From positions 1-46,182 of the forward strand of contig JAKBAI010000013.1 in NCBI GenBank assembly GCA_021809185.1: a stretch of DNA of 46,182 nucleotides, given 5' to 3'. Positions 35,707 to 45,497 of this stretch are shown here, one piece after another (position 1 is the first letter of the stretch; each line of letters starts with the position of its first letter). The notes beneath the pieces were generated by a model that was given only the letters and a program-made list of their open reading frames with translations, had not been told where the DNA came from and searched no databases. The DNA comes from Planctomycetota bacterium. GTDB taxonomy: Bacteria; Planctomycetota; Planctomycetia; Gemmatales; Gemmataceae. The position numbers and the translations under genes are program-made.

Positions 35707-37182
35707 TTAGCTAAGACAAGGCTCTGAATAAACTTTCCAACAGATAACACTATTTTGCAATTGCGATTCTTTAATCGATTGACCAGTTGTCATTTTAACG
35801 AGCACCAAAATTCCGAGCAGAGCTAGTGCAGTAACGATCAATGCCAGCAGAATAATGAGGATGCCCCACATCGATCCCTTTTTTTGCTTCGTATTATGCT
35901 TACGGTTATATTTCTTGGGAATTTGAGTATTACTATTATCGTTGCTGATTGTTGCATCTTCAACAGATGATGAAGAATTACCATCTAAACCACTCCACGG
36001 ATCTAATGAAGGGAGTAATGCAGATTGTTCCATTCCGGTCGATTCCGTCCAATCGATCTGGGTATTTTCCTGAAGCAATGGTAAGCGAACCCAACTATTA
36101 CTTCCACTAGTAGTATATTTTTCAAGATAAGTAGCTAATTCATTGCCTGTTTGGAATCGATCATTTGGATTTTTCGCCATCAGCTTAAAAACAATACCCT
36201 CAATATCCGCGGGGATATCGCTGCGATATTTTGACAGAGAATCTGGCATATCTCTGGTTTGACGAACCATTTTTTCAAGGACCGTTCCACCAGGGAAAGG
36301 GACCGAACCACTAAGAATATAATAAAAAGTACACCCCAAACTATACAAATCGGATCGCGCATCGGTAAGATGAAGATTTTTTGCTTGTTCTGGAGAGAGA
36401 TAATCGGGAGTTCCCATAACCGTATTTTTACCAATCAGAGAATCTTGTTCCTCTGCTGATTTGCCCGATTCAGGAGAGTGCAATCGCGCTAAGCCAAAAT
36501 CAAGAATTTTTACAATCGTCGAACGTGAAGAGGCCTTACCCGGGGCTTGTTGAACTAACAGATTAGCTGGTTTAATATCGCGGTGGACCATGCCCAAATC
36601 GTGAGCATAATTTAAACCTATAGCTGACTGCCGAATATAATCACAAGCTTGTGAAATCGGTAATTGCCCCTTTTCTTTAACCAAATCAAGCAAATTGGGA
36701 CCATCAACGTATTCCATCACGAGATAACAACGATCCCCCATCTGATTCGCATCAAATGCAGTAACGATATTGGGGTGATTCAAACGAGCTGCCGCTCGAA
36801 CTTCGCGCTCAAATAATTGTCTAGCCCGTTCTGTTTTTAATAAGGAAGAATGCAAAAGTTTTAAAGCGACTACTCGATTCATCGTGATATGTTCCGCTTT
36901 AAAGACGTGTCCCATTCCTCCCTTTCCTATCTGATCAAGGATTCGGTATTGCCCCATAACAAACCCATCCGTGCGCCCTGCGAGTAAGCGTTCGGCCTGA
37001 AATTTGGTGAGTGACCCTTTCTGAACCAAAAACCTTGCAACTTGTTTGCCTCGATCTGTCGGAGGTAAATCCTTCAATAACGAATTCAACCGATCTTCAT
37101 GGATAAGCTGACTAAGTTTGATATTCTCAATAAATGACTTAGCATCCATTCTAATGGTTTTTGATGGTTGGGAATCGGTCAC
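35707..37182 (-). CDS. Membrane-anchored Ser/Thr protein kinase
   Basis: The start is a GTG (complement 37180-37182) with a GGGGAG site 9 bases upstream; 491 residues. An about 75-residue N-terminal helical region with a VQKGSLTKFQAERLL segment, often seen before planctomycete kinases, precedes a full kinase domain: GKGGMGHV loop at 86-93, Lys108, HRDIKPAN at 200-207, DFG at 228-230, and TPDYLSPEQ. All catalytic residues are intact. After a Ser/Asn-rich linker, a single transmembrane helix lies at about 440-464, with a 27-residue tail outside. The kinase is therefore cytoplasmic and membrane-tethered, with almost no external sensor domain. Confidence 0.95.
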   Translation of the reverse strand: MTDSQPSKTIRMDAKSFIENIKLSQLIHEDRLNSLLKDLPPTDRGKQVARFLVQKGSLTKFQAERLLAGRTDGFVMGQYRILDQIGKGGMGHVFKAEHITMNRVVALKLLHSSLLKTERARQLFEREVRAAARLNHPNIVTAFDANQMGDRCYLVMEYVDGPNLLDLVKEKGQLPISQACDYIRQSAIGLNYAHDLGMVHRDIKPANLLVQQAPGKASSRSTIVKILDFGLARLHSPESGKSAEEQDSLIGKNTVMGTPDYLSPEQAKNLHLTDARSDLYSLGCTFYYILSGSVPFPGGTVLEKMVRQTRDMPDSLSKYRSDIPADIEGIVFKLMAKNPNDRFQTGNELATYLEKYTTSGSNSWVRLPLLQENTQIDWTESTGMEQSALLPSLDPWSGLDGNSSSSVEDATISNDNSNTQIPKKYNRKHNTKQKKGSMWGILIILLALIVTALALLGILVLVKMTTGQSIKESQLQNSVICWKVYSEPCLS

Positions 37183-37928
37183 GTAATCATTCTCCCCATT
37201 GAAAATTTAACGGTAAAGAGAGGATCTTTGCTTCTAACATTTTTGATGAACACCCACTTTTTTATGCAAACAAAATAAATTTCTTATACAAAACCAACAA
37301 TTTTTTGCTTGGAACAACCTTTTTATTTCTGCCTGAATATTATTATTTTATCAAAAATAGATGGGTTATTACAAGTCAAATTCCCAACTTACCCCTCAAT
37401 CATTTAACATCTATTGAGCAAAGTAATCATTTCGTCATCATCATCCTAGCATAAATATTGAGTTTATTCTTTCTGAAACCAAGTTTTTTGAACATTTATG
37501 CGTTGATTTTTCAATGCTTCTTTAAATTCTCAAAGGATAATTTTCTTAATCGAACTTTTAAATCTCAACGATTTCTAGTTGATCATCTACTTCATTATCA
37601 ATTTCGCCATTTTCTCAAGTTAATAGAATCAGAATCCAAGCGTAGATTATTGTGGATTGGCATTGAGTTCTTGGTGAAATTTAATAACTAAAAACTCTTA
37701 TCATTTCTCCGTCAAACACTTATTGAAGATTACAGCGAATCTCATTCCAAAACTATTTTTTTTATTCTCATCTGGTCAAGTAAGGGTTTATAAGGTAAAC
37801 TAAATTAATAAAAAGAAATGAATTTCTTTATCCTACCAAAAATCGAACCTGTTGTTCTATCTTTTTAGTTATTTGATTAGTTTATTCGTTGAAAAGATCT
37901 GCTGTTTATTGCCACTCCGGAGTCGTAT
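37183..37928. other. AT-rich divergent spacer
   Basis: 746 bp between the kinase and the DUF1549 gene, expected to carry both promoters. A 77-codon plus-strand frame at 37458-37691 is AT-driven and was not called. A GGAG site for the DUF1549 gene is at 37919-37922. Confidence 0.5.
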
Positions 37929-40562
37929 ATGAAATTTTCTCTATTTATTTCAATGGTCTTAGCTGGAATTTGCTTCTTTCAACCAAATACTGAAGGCAAA
38001 ATAGTAGCGCAACCCTCCGTGAAATTGGAAAATAAACTGCTCAATTCTAGTCCCATTCAAAAGAAAATATCTGAACCATCCGCTCAGAATTTGCTACTGA
38101 AATCGAAAGCAAAATCATTAAATCATTCCATTCCAAGCTCGCTGGCAAATAGAGCAAATGGAAGCAGAAAAGATTTAAAATTACGATCCATTCCAGAAAA
38201 GGTTGAATTAAAAGGACTACTCTCCAATACTCAGCTAATAATTCTAGGCAAGAATGAACAAGGAATTGAACAGGAGATAAACAGTCTGGTTGCCTTCCGC
38301 TCAGATGATTCTTCAAAACTGGAAGTAGATAGGAACGGGCGAGTAATCGCGAAAAAGGATGGATCAGGGAAACTAATAGTTGAATATGAAGGAACTCGAT
38401 TGGAGATACCATATCTAGTTCAAGATCAAACAAAACCTCGCAAGATAAGTTTTCGAGATGAAGTAATTCCATCCTTGAATGTTGCTGGGTGCAACATGGG
38501 GGCTTGCCACGGAACCCCAAGCGGGAAAAACGGCTTCCGACTCAGTCTTCGCGGCTATGATCCAGCAAGTGATTTGATTCAACTGAGCCGTGACATGTAT
38601 GGCCGACGAATTGATACGCTTCACCCCATCGATAGTTTAGTGATGCAAAAAGCGCTGGGGAGAGTTCCTCATGAGGGGGGTGCCCGTTTTGGTCTTGAGA
38701 GTATTCCAGCGTCAACAATCGTTCACTGGATTCAGCAAAATATGCCAGATGACTCTGCAAACCACCCTAAGCTGATTTCCCTCGATGTTATTCCTGGAAG
38801 TCGGATCGTATACGCCCCCATCAAAAAACAGCAGATCAAAGTAATTGCTTGTTTCTCAAATCAGGACAAAAAAGATGTGACCCCTTTAACCGTTTTTTCG
38901 AGTAGTGATTCTGCGATTGCCGAGGTGAATAGCGACGGCACGGTCCAATTTAAACAGCCCGGAGAAATTGCGATTTTAGTACGCTATCAAATGATGATGA
39001 AATCGATTCGTTTAACCTGGTTGGAACCTAAATCCGAATTTGTTTGGTCGAACCCTAAACCTTATAATTTTATCGACGAAAAAATATTCCCGCGCTTACA
39101 GCGAATGAATATCAATCCAAGTTCCGATGCCAATGACAATGAATGGCTAAGAAGGATCTACTTAGATATTTGTGGTCGTTTACCCACACCGGTTGAAATA
39201 CGATCCTTTTCCCTAGAAAAATCGGCATTGAAACGTCAACATAAAATAGACGAATTACTTCGCTCCCCCGAATTCTTCGATTTTTGGACGATGAAATGGG
39301 AAGATCTATTGCGAGCGAATCGAAAAATGATCCAATACAAAGGGACGACCACCTTTCAAAAATGGCTTTACAATCAATTCGCAGAGAATCGCCCGGTAGA
39401 TGTTTGGGTGCGCGAACTATTAACGGCTCAAGGGAACTGTTTTAATAATCCTGCTACCAACTACTACCGCGTTGTGCGCGGCCCGGAAGCGTTGGCAGAA
39501 ACAACAGCTCAATTGTTTCTTGGCGTCCGCTTACAATGTGCCAAATGCCACAATCATCCATTTGAACGTTGGACTCAAGATGACTACTATGGCTTTGCGG
39601 CTTGGTTTGTTCGTGTCCGCCAAAAAAATGATCCTCGCAACAACCATAGCTTATTTTCGAAAATGGAAGCCAGGTTCCCGACCATGGTCTACTCGGTTCG
39701 TGAAGGTGAAATGATTCAACCTCGGACGAATCATACCATGCCCCCTACCTATCTTGGTGGAAGTGCTCCCAAGATCGATGCTGATCTGGACCGGAGAAAC
39801 TCTCTAGCCGATTGGATCACTTCCTCGACTAATCCGTTTTTTGCTCGTTCTATAGTCAATCGAACTTGGTTTCATCTGTTCGGTAAGGGGATTGTTGATC
39901 CCGTCGATGATTTTCGCGAGTCGAACCCATCATCCAACGATGAGTTACTCGATGCCCTTGCCGATCATTTTGTGAAACATCACTACGATTTGCGTGATTT
40001 GATCCAGACGATTCTCTCTTCTCACACCTATCAATTAAGTGCTGAATTGAACGATAGCAACCGCGACGATCAAAAACTCTTTTCTCATTACTACACCAAA
40101 CTGATGAGCGCTGAACAATTGCTCGATGCTATTTGCGATATTACTCAGATCCCGGAAAAATTTACTGGCTTACCCATCGGTACTCGAGCTATCCAACTAC
40201 CCGATGGCGAAATTCACCATCCCTTTTTGAAAACCTTCGGGCAACCAGCGCGTGAATTGGCTTGCGAATGCGAACGAGAAACCGATAGTAATTTGTCTCA
40301 AGCTTTACAATTAATCAATGGGACTACTCTTCACGAAAAATTGGCTGCTCCCAATAATAGGATCGGTCAACTGCTCCTTGCCAAAAAAACCGATTCTGAA
40401 ATTTTAGAAGAATTATATCTCTCCACTCTGTCCCGTTTGCCCACGTCTAAAGAACGGGAAGCCGCACTTAAACAGCTCAAAGAATCGGATTCTTTGCGCC
40501 ATGCTTGGGAAGATATTCTCTGGGCTTTGATCAATACCAGAGAATTCTTATTCCGCCATTAA
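37929..40562 (+). CDS. DUF1549/DUF1553 protein with Ig-like domains and heme-like motifs
   Basis: 877 residues with a signal peptide (about 1-24). Order of parts: an Ig-like (Big) domain (about 88-165), a cytochrome-like segment (175-275) with CNMGACH at 188-194, a second Ig-like domain (about 285-370), DUF1549 (about 380-600), and DUF1553 (about 615-870, with NRTWFHLFGKGIVDPVDDFR). A canonical CxxCH (CAKCH) occurs near residue 537. The first motif has four residues between the cysteines rather than two. These large proteins are a planctomycete hallmark, usually paired with DUF1501, and are suspected to act in extracellular polymer breakdown; the activity is unproven. GGAG lies 6 bases before the ATG. 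Confidence 0.94.
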   Translation: MKFSLFISMVLAGICFFQPNTEGKIVAQPSVKLENKLLNSSPIQKKISEPSAQNLLLKSKAKSLNHSIPSSLANRANGSRKDLKLRSIPEKVELKGLLSNTQLIILGKNEQGIEQEINSLVAFRSDDSSKLEVDRNGRVIAKKDGSGKLIVEYEGTRLEIPYLVQDQTKPRKISFRDEVIPSLNVAGCNMGACHGTPSGKNGFRLSLRGYDPASDLIQLSRDMYGRRIDTLHPIDSLVMQKALGRVPHEGGARFGLESIPASTIVHWIQQNMPDDSANHPKLISLDVIPGSRIVYAPIKKQQIKVIACFSNQDKKDVTPLTVFSSSDSAIAEVNSDGTVQFKQPGEIAILVRYQMMMKSIRLTWLEPKSEFVWSNPKPYNFIDEKIFPRLQRMNINPSSDANDNEWLRRIYLDICGRLPTPVEIRSFSLEKSALKRQHKIDELLRSPEFFDFWTMKWEDLLRANRKMIQYKGTTTFQKWLYNQFAENRPVDVWVRELLTAQGNCFNNPATNYYRVVRGPEALAETTAQLFLGVRLQCAKCHNHPFERWTQDDYYGFAAWFVRVRQKNDPRNNHSLFSKMEARFPTMVYSVREGEMIQPRTNHTMPPTYLGGSAPKIDADLDRRNSLADWITSSTNPFFARSIVNRTWFHLFGKGIVDPVDDFRESNPSSNDELLDALADHFVKHHYDLRDLIQTILSSHTYQLSAELNDSNRDDQKLFSHYYTKLMSAEQLLDAICDITQIPEKFTGLPIGTRAIQLPDGEIHHPFLKTFGQPARELACECERETDSNLSQALQLINGTTLHEKLAAPNNRIGQLLLAKKTDSEILEELYLSTLSRLPTSKEREAALKQLKESDSLRHAWEDILWALINTREFLFRH

Positions 40563-40647
40563 CATCCTTCATTTTTCAATCTCTATGTTTTTTCTCAAAT
40601 GAATACAGTTCTTTGGATTGCCAAAATGCTAGTCACCGTTAAACAGA

Positions 40648-40690
40648 AAACCACCAGAACGAGTTTGATTATCACTCGAGCTGGTGGTTT
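40648..40690. terminator. Bidirectional terminator between convergent genes
   Basis: 10-bp perfect outer arms 40648-40657 and 40681-40690 plus an inner CGAG/CTCG pairing. T-rich sequence follows on both strands. Confidence 0.8.
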
Positions 40691-40740
40691 CTACTTTTTC
40701 AATAACATCTAAAAACAGATTCGCTTGCCGAACATCAAAA

Positions 40741-41889
40741 CTATAGTTTTTGAATAGAGACTTGACCATTCTGATAGGCAATCACCGTAACCTGGTAATA
40801 ACCATCACTGGTTGTCGACGCAGCAGAAATCCCACTGCCAAGGTAATTAGTACCCAAGGGTGAAACCTGATAAGCATTATGATCCGTGAAAGTAATATCC
40901 GAAACTTCTTTGCCAGTGATATAAGCAACACTTGCATTTAATACATTGCTGGTAACATGATGAGAACCTAGCTCATCGATCTGATATAAATTATTCGAGG
41001 TATCGACAAGCTCGTAAACCTGTTTACCATTAGGATCAAAACTGGTATTAACCGAGATAAAATTGCCCCCAAGTACATGAATGCCTTCGCTATCGAATTG
41101 CACTAAAACATTGGTGGTGTAGATTACATCCATAACCTTCCCTTCGGGACCGTACGCAAGCGAAGCAGAAAGAACCCCTCCACCCAATAACATGGTTTTG
41201 CCGTTGAATATTTCAAATAACTGATGTTGAGAATTCACATACAAAACATCTAGATTTCCCTGCGGTGTGAAAGTAGCTCGAATTCCTTCCGATTCAATCG
41301 AAGGGGGTGAAGGGGGCGGTATCGGAGTGGGGGTTGGAGTAGGTTGGGATGGAGATCCACTGCCCCCTGTTCCTGAAATCCCAACAGGAGAGATAGTGGC
41401 AACGTTGGTAACATTGAGATTTGCTGGGATTCCTCCCCCTTCGGAAGCAGGAGGACCTATTTCGGATACCGTCGTTCGAACATATTCGAGTCCGGAACTG
41501 GAATAAGTATGGCTCCCAGAAACTTCAAAACTCCCATCCGGATTTTGAACGATGGTCCCCGCGGATTGAGACCCATCCCCCCAATTGATATTCGCCGAAA
41601 AATCTCCTGCAACACGAATATTTACATTATCGGTAAAATTGGCAACATTAGTAGTAAATGAAGAATTAACCATTGCCTGGATCGATACTGCAGTTCCCCC
41701 GGATAAAACCTCTGTGCCAGGAAAACCCGTTGGAACCCATCGAGTTTCCAGATTTTCTATTCCGAGTTTTACATTATTTCTAATATTATTTCTATTGGGA
41801 CAATCTTGTATTACATTAGTCGAAAAAGGGAATAAATCCCATCGGGATTTAATTCGTGCGAAGATGTTTTTCAAATGAGATTTTGGCAT
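40741..41889 (-). CDS. PKD-like / beta-propeller-like surface protein (paralogue 1)
   Basis: 382 residues. There is no classical signal peptide; instead a basic N-terminus of about 45 residues leads to ENLETRWVP, matching the LExR-type N-terminal motif common in large planctomycete exported proteins. A PKD-like beta domain follows (about 60-150, INWGDGSQSAG and NPDGSFEVSG), then a Pro/Thr linker (about 180-200), then repeated short beta units of propeller type (VLYVNSQHQLFE, VIYTTNVLVQFD, LVDTSNNLYQID, ITFTDHNAYQVS). It is probably cell-surface or secreted. The same layout recurs in the gene 371 bp upstream. No enzyme motif is seen. Confidence 0.82.
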   Translation of the reverse strand: MPKSHLKNIFARIKSRWDLFPFSTNVIQDCPNRNNIRNNVKLGIENLETRWVPTGFPGTEVLSGGTAVSIQAMVNSSFTTNVANFTDNVNIRVAGDFSANINWGDGSQSAGTIVQNPDGSFEVSGSHTYSSSGLEYVRTTVSEIGPPASEGGGIPANLNVTNVATISPVGISGTGGSGSPSQPTPTPTPIPPPSPPSIESEGIRATFTPQGNLDVLYVNSQHQLFEIFNGKTMLLGGGVLSASLAYGPEGKVMDVIYTTNVLVQFDSEGIHVLGGNFISVNTSFDPNGKQVYELVDTSNNLYQIDELGSHHVTSNVLNASVAYITGKEVSDITFTDHNAYQVSPLGTNYLGSGISAASTTSDGYYQVTVIAYQNGQVSIQKL

Positions 41890-42260
41890 GGTCTTTTTTA
41901 GTTGGGTTGGTAGTTACAAGTCCATCCTTAAGCTTCCTATCTCTTCCTGAAATAAGGACTAAAATTCTTATTACAATAGAATTTAATCGTTCACTCACGC
42001 TCTTCCTTTTATTTTTCATTAAGTCCAAGCGTTTGTCAAGGGTTTAAAACAGGTATAATAAGAAGAAATAAAAGCTAAAATCACTCATATGGCTTATCAG
42101 ATATGTCATTATTAAGACGATTAATCAGATAAAATGATTTTTTTGATTTACACAGCGAAAAACACAAAATCAACTGAGAAGATTCGAATTTGAAAGGGAA
42201 GGCCTAACCAAAAAGAATCAACTCAGGAATTCTAAGCCATACAATCTCATTCCATCCAAA
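41890..42260. other. Spacer between the two surface-protein paralogues
   Basis: 371 bp, AT-rich. It should contain the promoter of paralogue 1. No hairpin or ORF worth calling. Confidence 0.5.
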
Positions 42261-43364
42261 TTAGATCATAACTGTATTTAATTGCTTATCCCCATTTTCA
42301 TAAGAAACAAAAATGGTCTGATCTGTACCATTGAATGTAGTGGAAAATGCAGAAATATTCGATCCGATGAAAAGGATACCCGCGGAACTAAGCTGGTAGG
42401 CTTGATTATTCGTAAAAGAAATATCATAGACCAATTGACCATTGATATTTGCAACATTGACGGTTTGAATATTTCCAGCATTGATGGTGTGTATTCCCGA
42501 TGAATCGATCTGAATCAAGTTATGATTCTGATCGACCAGATCTCGCACTAGTTGACCCGTCGCATCAAAAGTGATACTAACCGAAGTATAATTTCCACCT
42601 AGATTATGAATGCCTGTAGCATCAAATTGAACCAAAACCCCAGTCGTATAAACGACATCCAAAACCCTCCCCATAGGACCATAACCGATAGAAGCAGAAA
42701 GGACGTTACCACCATAAAAATTGATTTTACCATTGATATCTTCAAAAAGATTATGATTGTGATCGACATAGATCAGATCGAGCAACCCTTGGGGGGTATA
42801 AGAAGAAGAGGCATTTCCAGGATCAGGTTGAAGGGCAGCTGGGGCAACTGTTGCTGGGTTGGTAACGACTAAATTGGCGGGAGGATTCGAACGACCGGTC
42901 ATTGGTAAATTGGCGGGATTGGTAACAGAAATCGTGCTTTGGACATAATCAAGCCCAGATGCCGAATAGGTATGTGTGCCAGACACTTCAAAACTACCAT
43001 CTGGATTTTGCGTTATAGATCCAGCGGACTGACTGCCATCTCCCCAGTTGATTGTTCCAGCAAAATCGCCGCTCGTTTGTGTTGCGATTGAATCAGTGAA
43101 GTTGGCAACCGGAGCTGTAAACGAAGTTCCCTGATTCGCTTGGATATTGATGGCCGCGCCTGCGGTTAAGACTTCGGAAGTAGAAAATGTGCCAGGACCA
43201 CTAAATCCGCCACCGCCAAGAGGAGGACTCAATACAAGCCTTTCTTCAAGATATTCCAATTCTGGATAACATCGCTGGACGACAGCATTTGTCGGGAATT
43301 GCATTTTTTTTATTGTTTTAGATAGACTCAATATTCCTATCTCAATGGCAGTCATGGTAGACAT
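42261..43364 (-). CDS. PKD-like / beta-propeller-like surface protein (paralogue 2)
   Basis: 367 residues, same layout as paralogue 1: an N-terminal region of about 45 residues ending in YLEERLVLS (LExR-type motif), a PKD-like domain with INWGDGSQSAG and NPDGSFEVSGTHTYS nearly identical to the partner, and repeated propeller-type units (LIYVDHNHNLFE, VVYTTGVLVQFD, LVDQNHNLIQID, ISFTNNQAYQLS). The Pro-rich linker of paralogue 1 is much shorter here. The units start with a buried V/I and an aromatic or Asn residue, which suggests beta-strand repeats. The start has a GGGAG site 5-6 bases upstream. Role unknown; surface location is inference. Confidence 0.82.
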   Translation of the reverse strand: MSTMTAIEIGILSLSKTIKKMQFPTNAVVQRCYPELEYLEERLVLSPPLGGGGFSGPGTFSTSEVLTAGAAINIQANQGTSFTAPVANFTDSIATQTSGDFAGTINWGDGSQSAGSITQNPDGSFEVSGTHTYSASGLDYVQSTISVTNPANLPMTGRSNPPANLVVTNPATVAPAALQPDPGNASSSYTPQGLLDLIYVDHNHNLFEDINGKINFYGGNVLSASIGYGPMGRVLDVVYTTGVLVQFDATGIHNLGGNYTSVSITFDATGQLVRDLVDQNHNLIQIDSSGIHTINAGNIQTVNVANINGQLVYDISFTNNQAYQLSSAGILFIGSNISAFSTTFNGTDQTIFVSYENGDKQLNTVMI

Positions 43365-43921
43365 TGGTAACTCCCGACATCCTGTCTCTATCCAGAAAAT
43401 TTTGTATAAAAAATGAACCTAAGAAGTTAAAAATTAAACTTTATGATTAAATTTAATTCTTTAACATATTTATAATAATCACTGTTTTTTGTAAGTCAAG
43501 CAACTAAAATGATAAAATAAACAAATTTGGATGTTTAGTTAAACAGTTATATTTTAGGTATTTGAACTATTGGTTGAATCGTAGCTAAAACGATAAAAAG
43601 CTTGATTTCTTTAAAAAAAATTAAAGTTTTTTACTCGCATCATTTTTTATTGCATCCATTAGGTAAGCTACTGTGAATCTTTATTCGAAATTGAGGGGAG
43701 CAACGCAGATCATTATCTAAATGAAGAGACTTAGTGATGAGAATTAGTGATGAGAATTACTAAAGAAACTTACTAAAGAAACATGGGCTGAAAGTTTAGT
43801 CTCAATGGATAATTTGCTTAGCAGGATATTGGATTATGGTTTGAGAATAGAAAGGTCTTGATTTTATATTTCTTAATCTTGAAATTAGATCACTCGAAGC
43901 AGATTTATTTATCTAACTATT
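43365..43921. other. AT-rich spacer with short tandem repeats
   Basis: 557 bp between queD and paralogue 2, both on the minus strand. The only structure seen is a pair of doubled 13-bp units at 43731-43782. Confidence 0.5.
43731..43782. repeat. Two doubled 13-bp units in tandem
   Basis: TTAGTGATGAGAA twice (43731-43743, 43744-43756) followed at once by TTACTAAAGAAAC twice (43757-43769, 43770-43782). All four are exact copies within each pair. Confidence 0.85.
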
Positions 43922-44356
43922 TTATCTCCAACAACCTAGTCTGACAAAAACTGAATGATGCGGATATGTAGCGTAGGAACTCTCCGTTTCCCAGAGAGTT
44001 ACTTCGATTACCGGAAGATGATATTCTCGGCATCGATCAAAGATAAGTTTTGCGATATTCTCTGCTGTAGGATTGACAGCCATGGTAAAAACTGGTTCCC
44101 CTCTCTTTTTCATTTCGGGAAGCATCGGATCATCTTGGTGCAAGATCATTCGATGATCCAATGTCTCATCGATCCAATTCCCAACTATATTTTTAATGTG
44201 GGTAAAATCAACAACCATACCTAATGAATCTAAAGAATTGGTTTGTAAAGTAATCAACGCTTTACCGTTATGGCCATGTAAAAAACGGCACTTTCCGTTA
44301 TATTCCAAAAGCCGATGACCATAACAAAAATTTATTTCTCTCGTTACGCGAAACAT
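43922..44356 (-). CDS. queD: 6-carboxy-5,6,7,8-tetrahydropterin synthase (QueD)
   Basis: 144 residues of the 6-pyruvoyl-tetrahydropterin synthase fold. It converts dihydroneopterin triphosphate to carboxytetrahydropterin, the first dedicated step toward the 7-deazaguanine precursor of queuosine. Zinc ligands are His14 (FCYGHRL), His27 and His29 (LHGHNGK), with the active-site Cys23 in GKCRF, and the DH dyad in LDHRM. The conserved Glu is in WETESSY near the C-terminus. Its neighbour queC, 117 bp upstream on the same strand, supports the QueD reading over a eukaryotic-type biopterin enzyme. No queE is in the window. Confidence 0.93.
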   Translation of the reverse strand: MFRVTREINFCYGHRLLEYNGKCRFLHGHNGKALITLQTNSLDSLGMVVDFTHIKNIVGNWIDETLDHRMILHQDDPMLPEMKKRGEPVFTMAVNPTAENIAKLIFDRCREYHLPVIEVTLWETESSYATYPHHSVFVRLGCWR

Positions 44357-44473
44357 AGTTTATCTCTTTCTTAGTAGTGAAAAACCCAGCAATTTTTGTG
44401 AATCGATTTTTTGAACACAGATCCAGAATCGGGCTTTCACTCAAAACTAATTTCCTCGATAAAAATTTTAGAA

Positions 44474-45187
44474 TCAATTCTTATAAACGGTTGGATCCGT
44501 CATGAGAGCGGATTGGAAACCAATTTTTCTTTCTGCACATTTATTACAGCAACCACAATGCACACCATCTATAGGTTGAATACAGGAGAATGTCCACTCC
44601 AAGGGGAAATCTCTCCCGATTTGCAGAACAGAAACTTTATTCAGAGCACCGTAAGGTCGGATGATTTTAACTTTTCCCATAATCGCTTGATTCATCACTT
44701 GTGAAAACTCCCGAAAAAACGCAGGGGTCGCATCTGGAAAAGGATTGGAACCCAGAGGAGCCAAAGCGATATGATCAATTTTATGGAGATGGCACCAAAT
44801 GATCGATTTGGTAAGTAATAAAATATTTCGGCCAGGTAAAAAAACGGCATCGTCCGCAGAATTGGCATCAGGGATATTTTCTCCCGTGGTACTCCAATGC
44901 ACCCCGTAGACATCTTCAATCGGTTGTTGCAGGACCGTTAATTTCCCGAGAGCAGGGGTAGCAATTCTCTGAAGAAATTCACCTAGATAAACCAACTCTG
45001 TATTTTCCCAATGTAAGCCATTTTGGATGTAAATCGGGAACACTCTCTTATAAAAACGGAGGGATTCTGCTAATAAGATAGCACTATCCAGTCCGCCACT
45101 CACCAATACTGCTAACGATTCTCTGGGGAGTTCGGACCAATCCCCTTTTATTTCATTTTGTATCATATCTGATTGTAGCCAGTTCAT
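44474..45187 (-). CDS. queC: 7-cyano-7-deazaguanine synthase (QueC)
   Basis: 237 residues. ATP-dependent conversion of 7-carboxy-7-deazaguanine to preQ0 in queuosine synthesis. The PP-loop SGGLDS is at 30-35. FLPGRNILLL is the family's PGRN motif. The four zinc cysteines of E. coli QueC (188, 197, 200, 203) are matched in exact spacing by Cys202, Cys211, Cys214 and Cys217. The overall sequence is a divergent member, so assignment relies on these motifs and on the adjacent queD. The ATG at complement 45185-45187 has a weak ribosome binding site; Met8 is an alternative. Confidence 0.9.
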   Translation of the reverse strand: MNWLQSDMIQNEIKGDWSELPRESLAVLVSGGLDSAILLAESLRFYKRVFPIYIQNGLHWENTELVYLGEFLQRIATPALGKLTVLQQPIEDVYGVHWSTTGENIPDANSADDAVFLPGRNILLLTKSIIWCHLHKIDHIALAPLGSNPFPDATPAFFREFSQVMNQAIMGKVKIIRPYGALNKVSVLQIGRDFPLEWTFSCIQPIDGVHCGCCNKCAERKIGFQSALMTDPTVYKN

Positions 45188-45497
45188 TTCAAATTATCGA
45201 ATCATAAAAGGATTTTATGAATTTTTTTTGAAAATCCCAAGAGGAGACAGGGTGGAACATATCTCCCTGGAATTATCCTCAAGATCAACCTGATTTATCA
45301 ATTAAACTATCTAAAAGGTTTTACCAAGTTTATCCTGTTTAAGAAAAATGCCGAATTTGAGGTAAGTAATGGAATTAGAAAATCAGAAATGATGAACACT
45401 AAAGATTCCCTGGAGCAAAAACGGCAGATTTGAAAAAAGAATCGAAAGATAATCCAGGAATAATAAAATCGGCCCAATTCCCAAGGAAGCGAAAAAT
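45188..45497. other. Divergent spacer, queC / ThDP enzyme
   Basis: 310 bp containing promoters for both directions. A short hairpin with two mutually exclusive pairings lies at 45243-45269, about 55 bases upstream of queC. No ORF is supported. Confidence 0.5.
45243..45269 (-). promoter_or_regulatory. Possible leader hairpin upstream of queC
   Basis: CAGGG/CCCTG (45248-45252 with 45265-45269) and GGAGA/TCTCC (45243-45247 with 45262-45266) compete for the same bases. The position before queC makes a preQ1-type or other regulatory role conceivable, but the characteristic A-rich tail of preQ1-I is not adjacent. Confidence 0.25.

Noticed and set aside
37458-37691. 77-codon plus-strand frame in the kinase-DUF1549 spacer
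   Set aside because: Phe/Leu/Lys-rich translation typical of AT-rich noncoding DNA, with no start signal.
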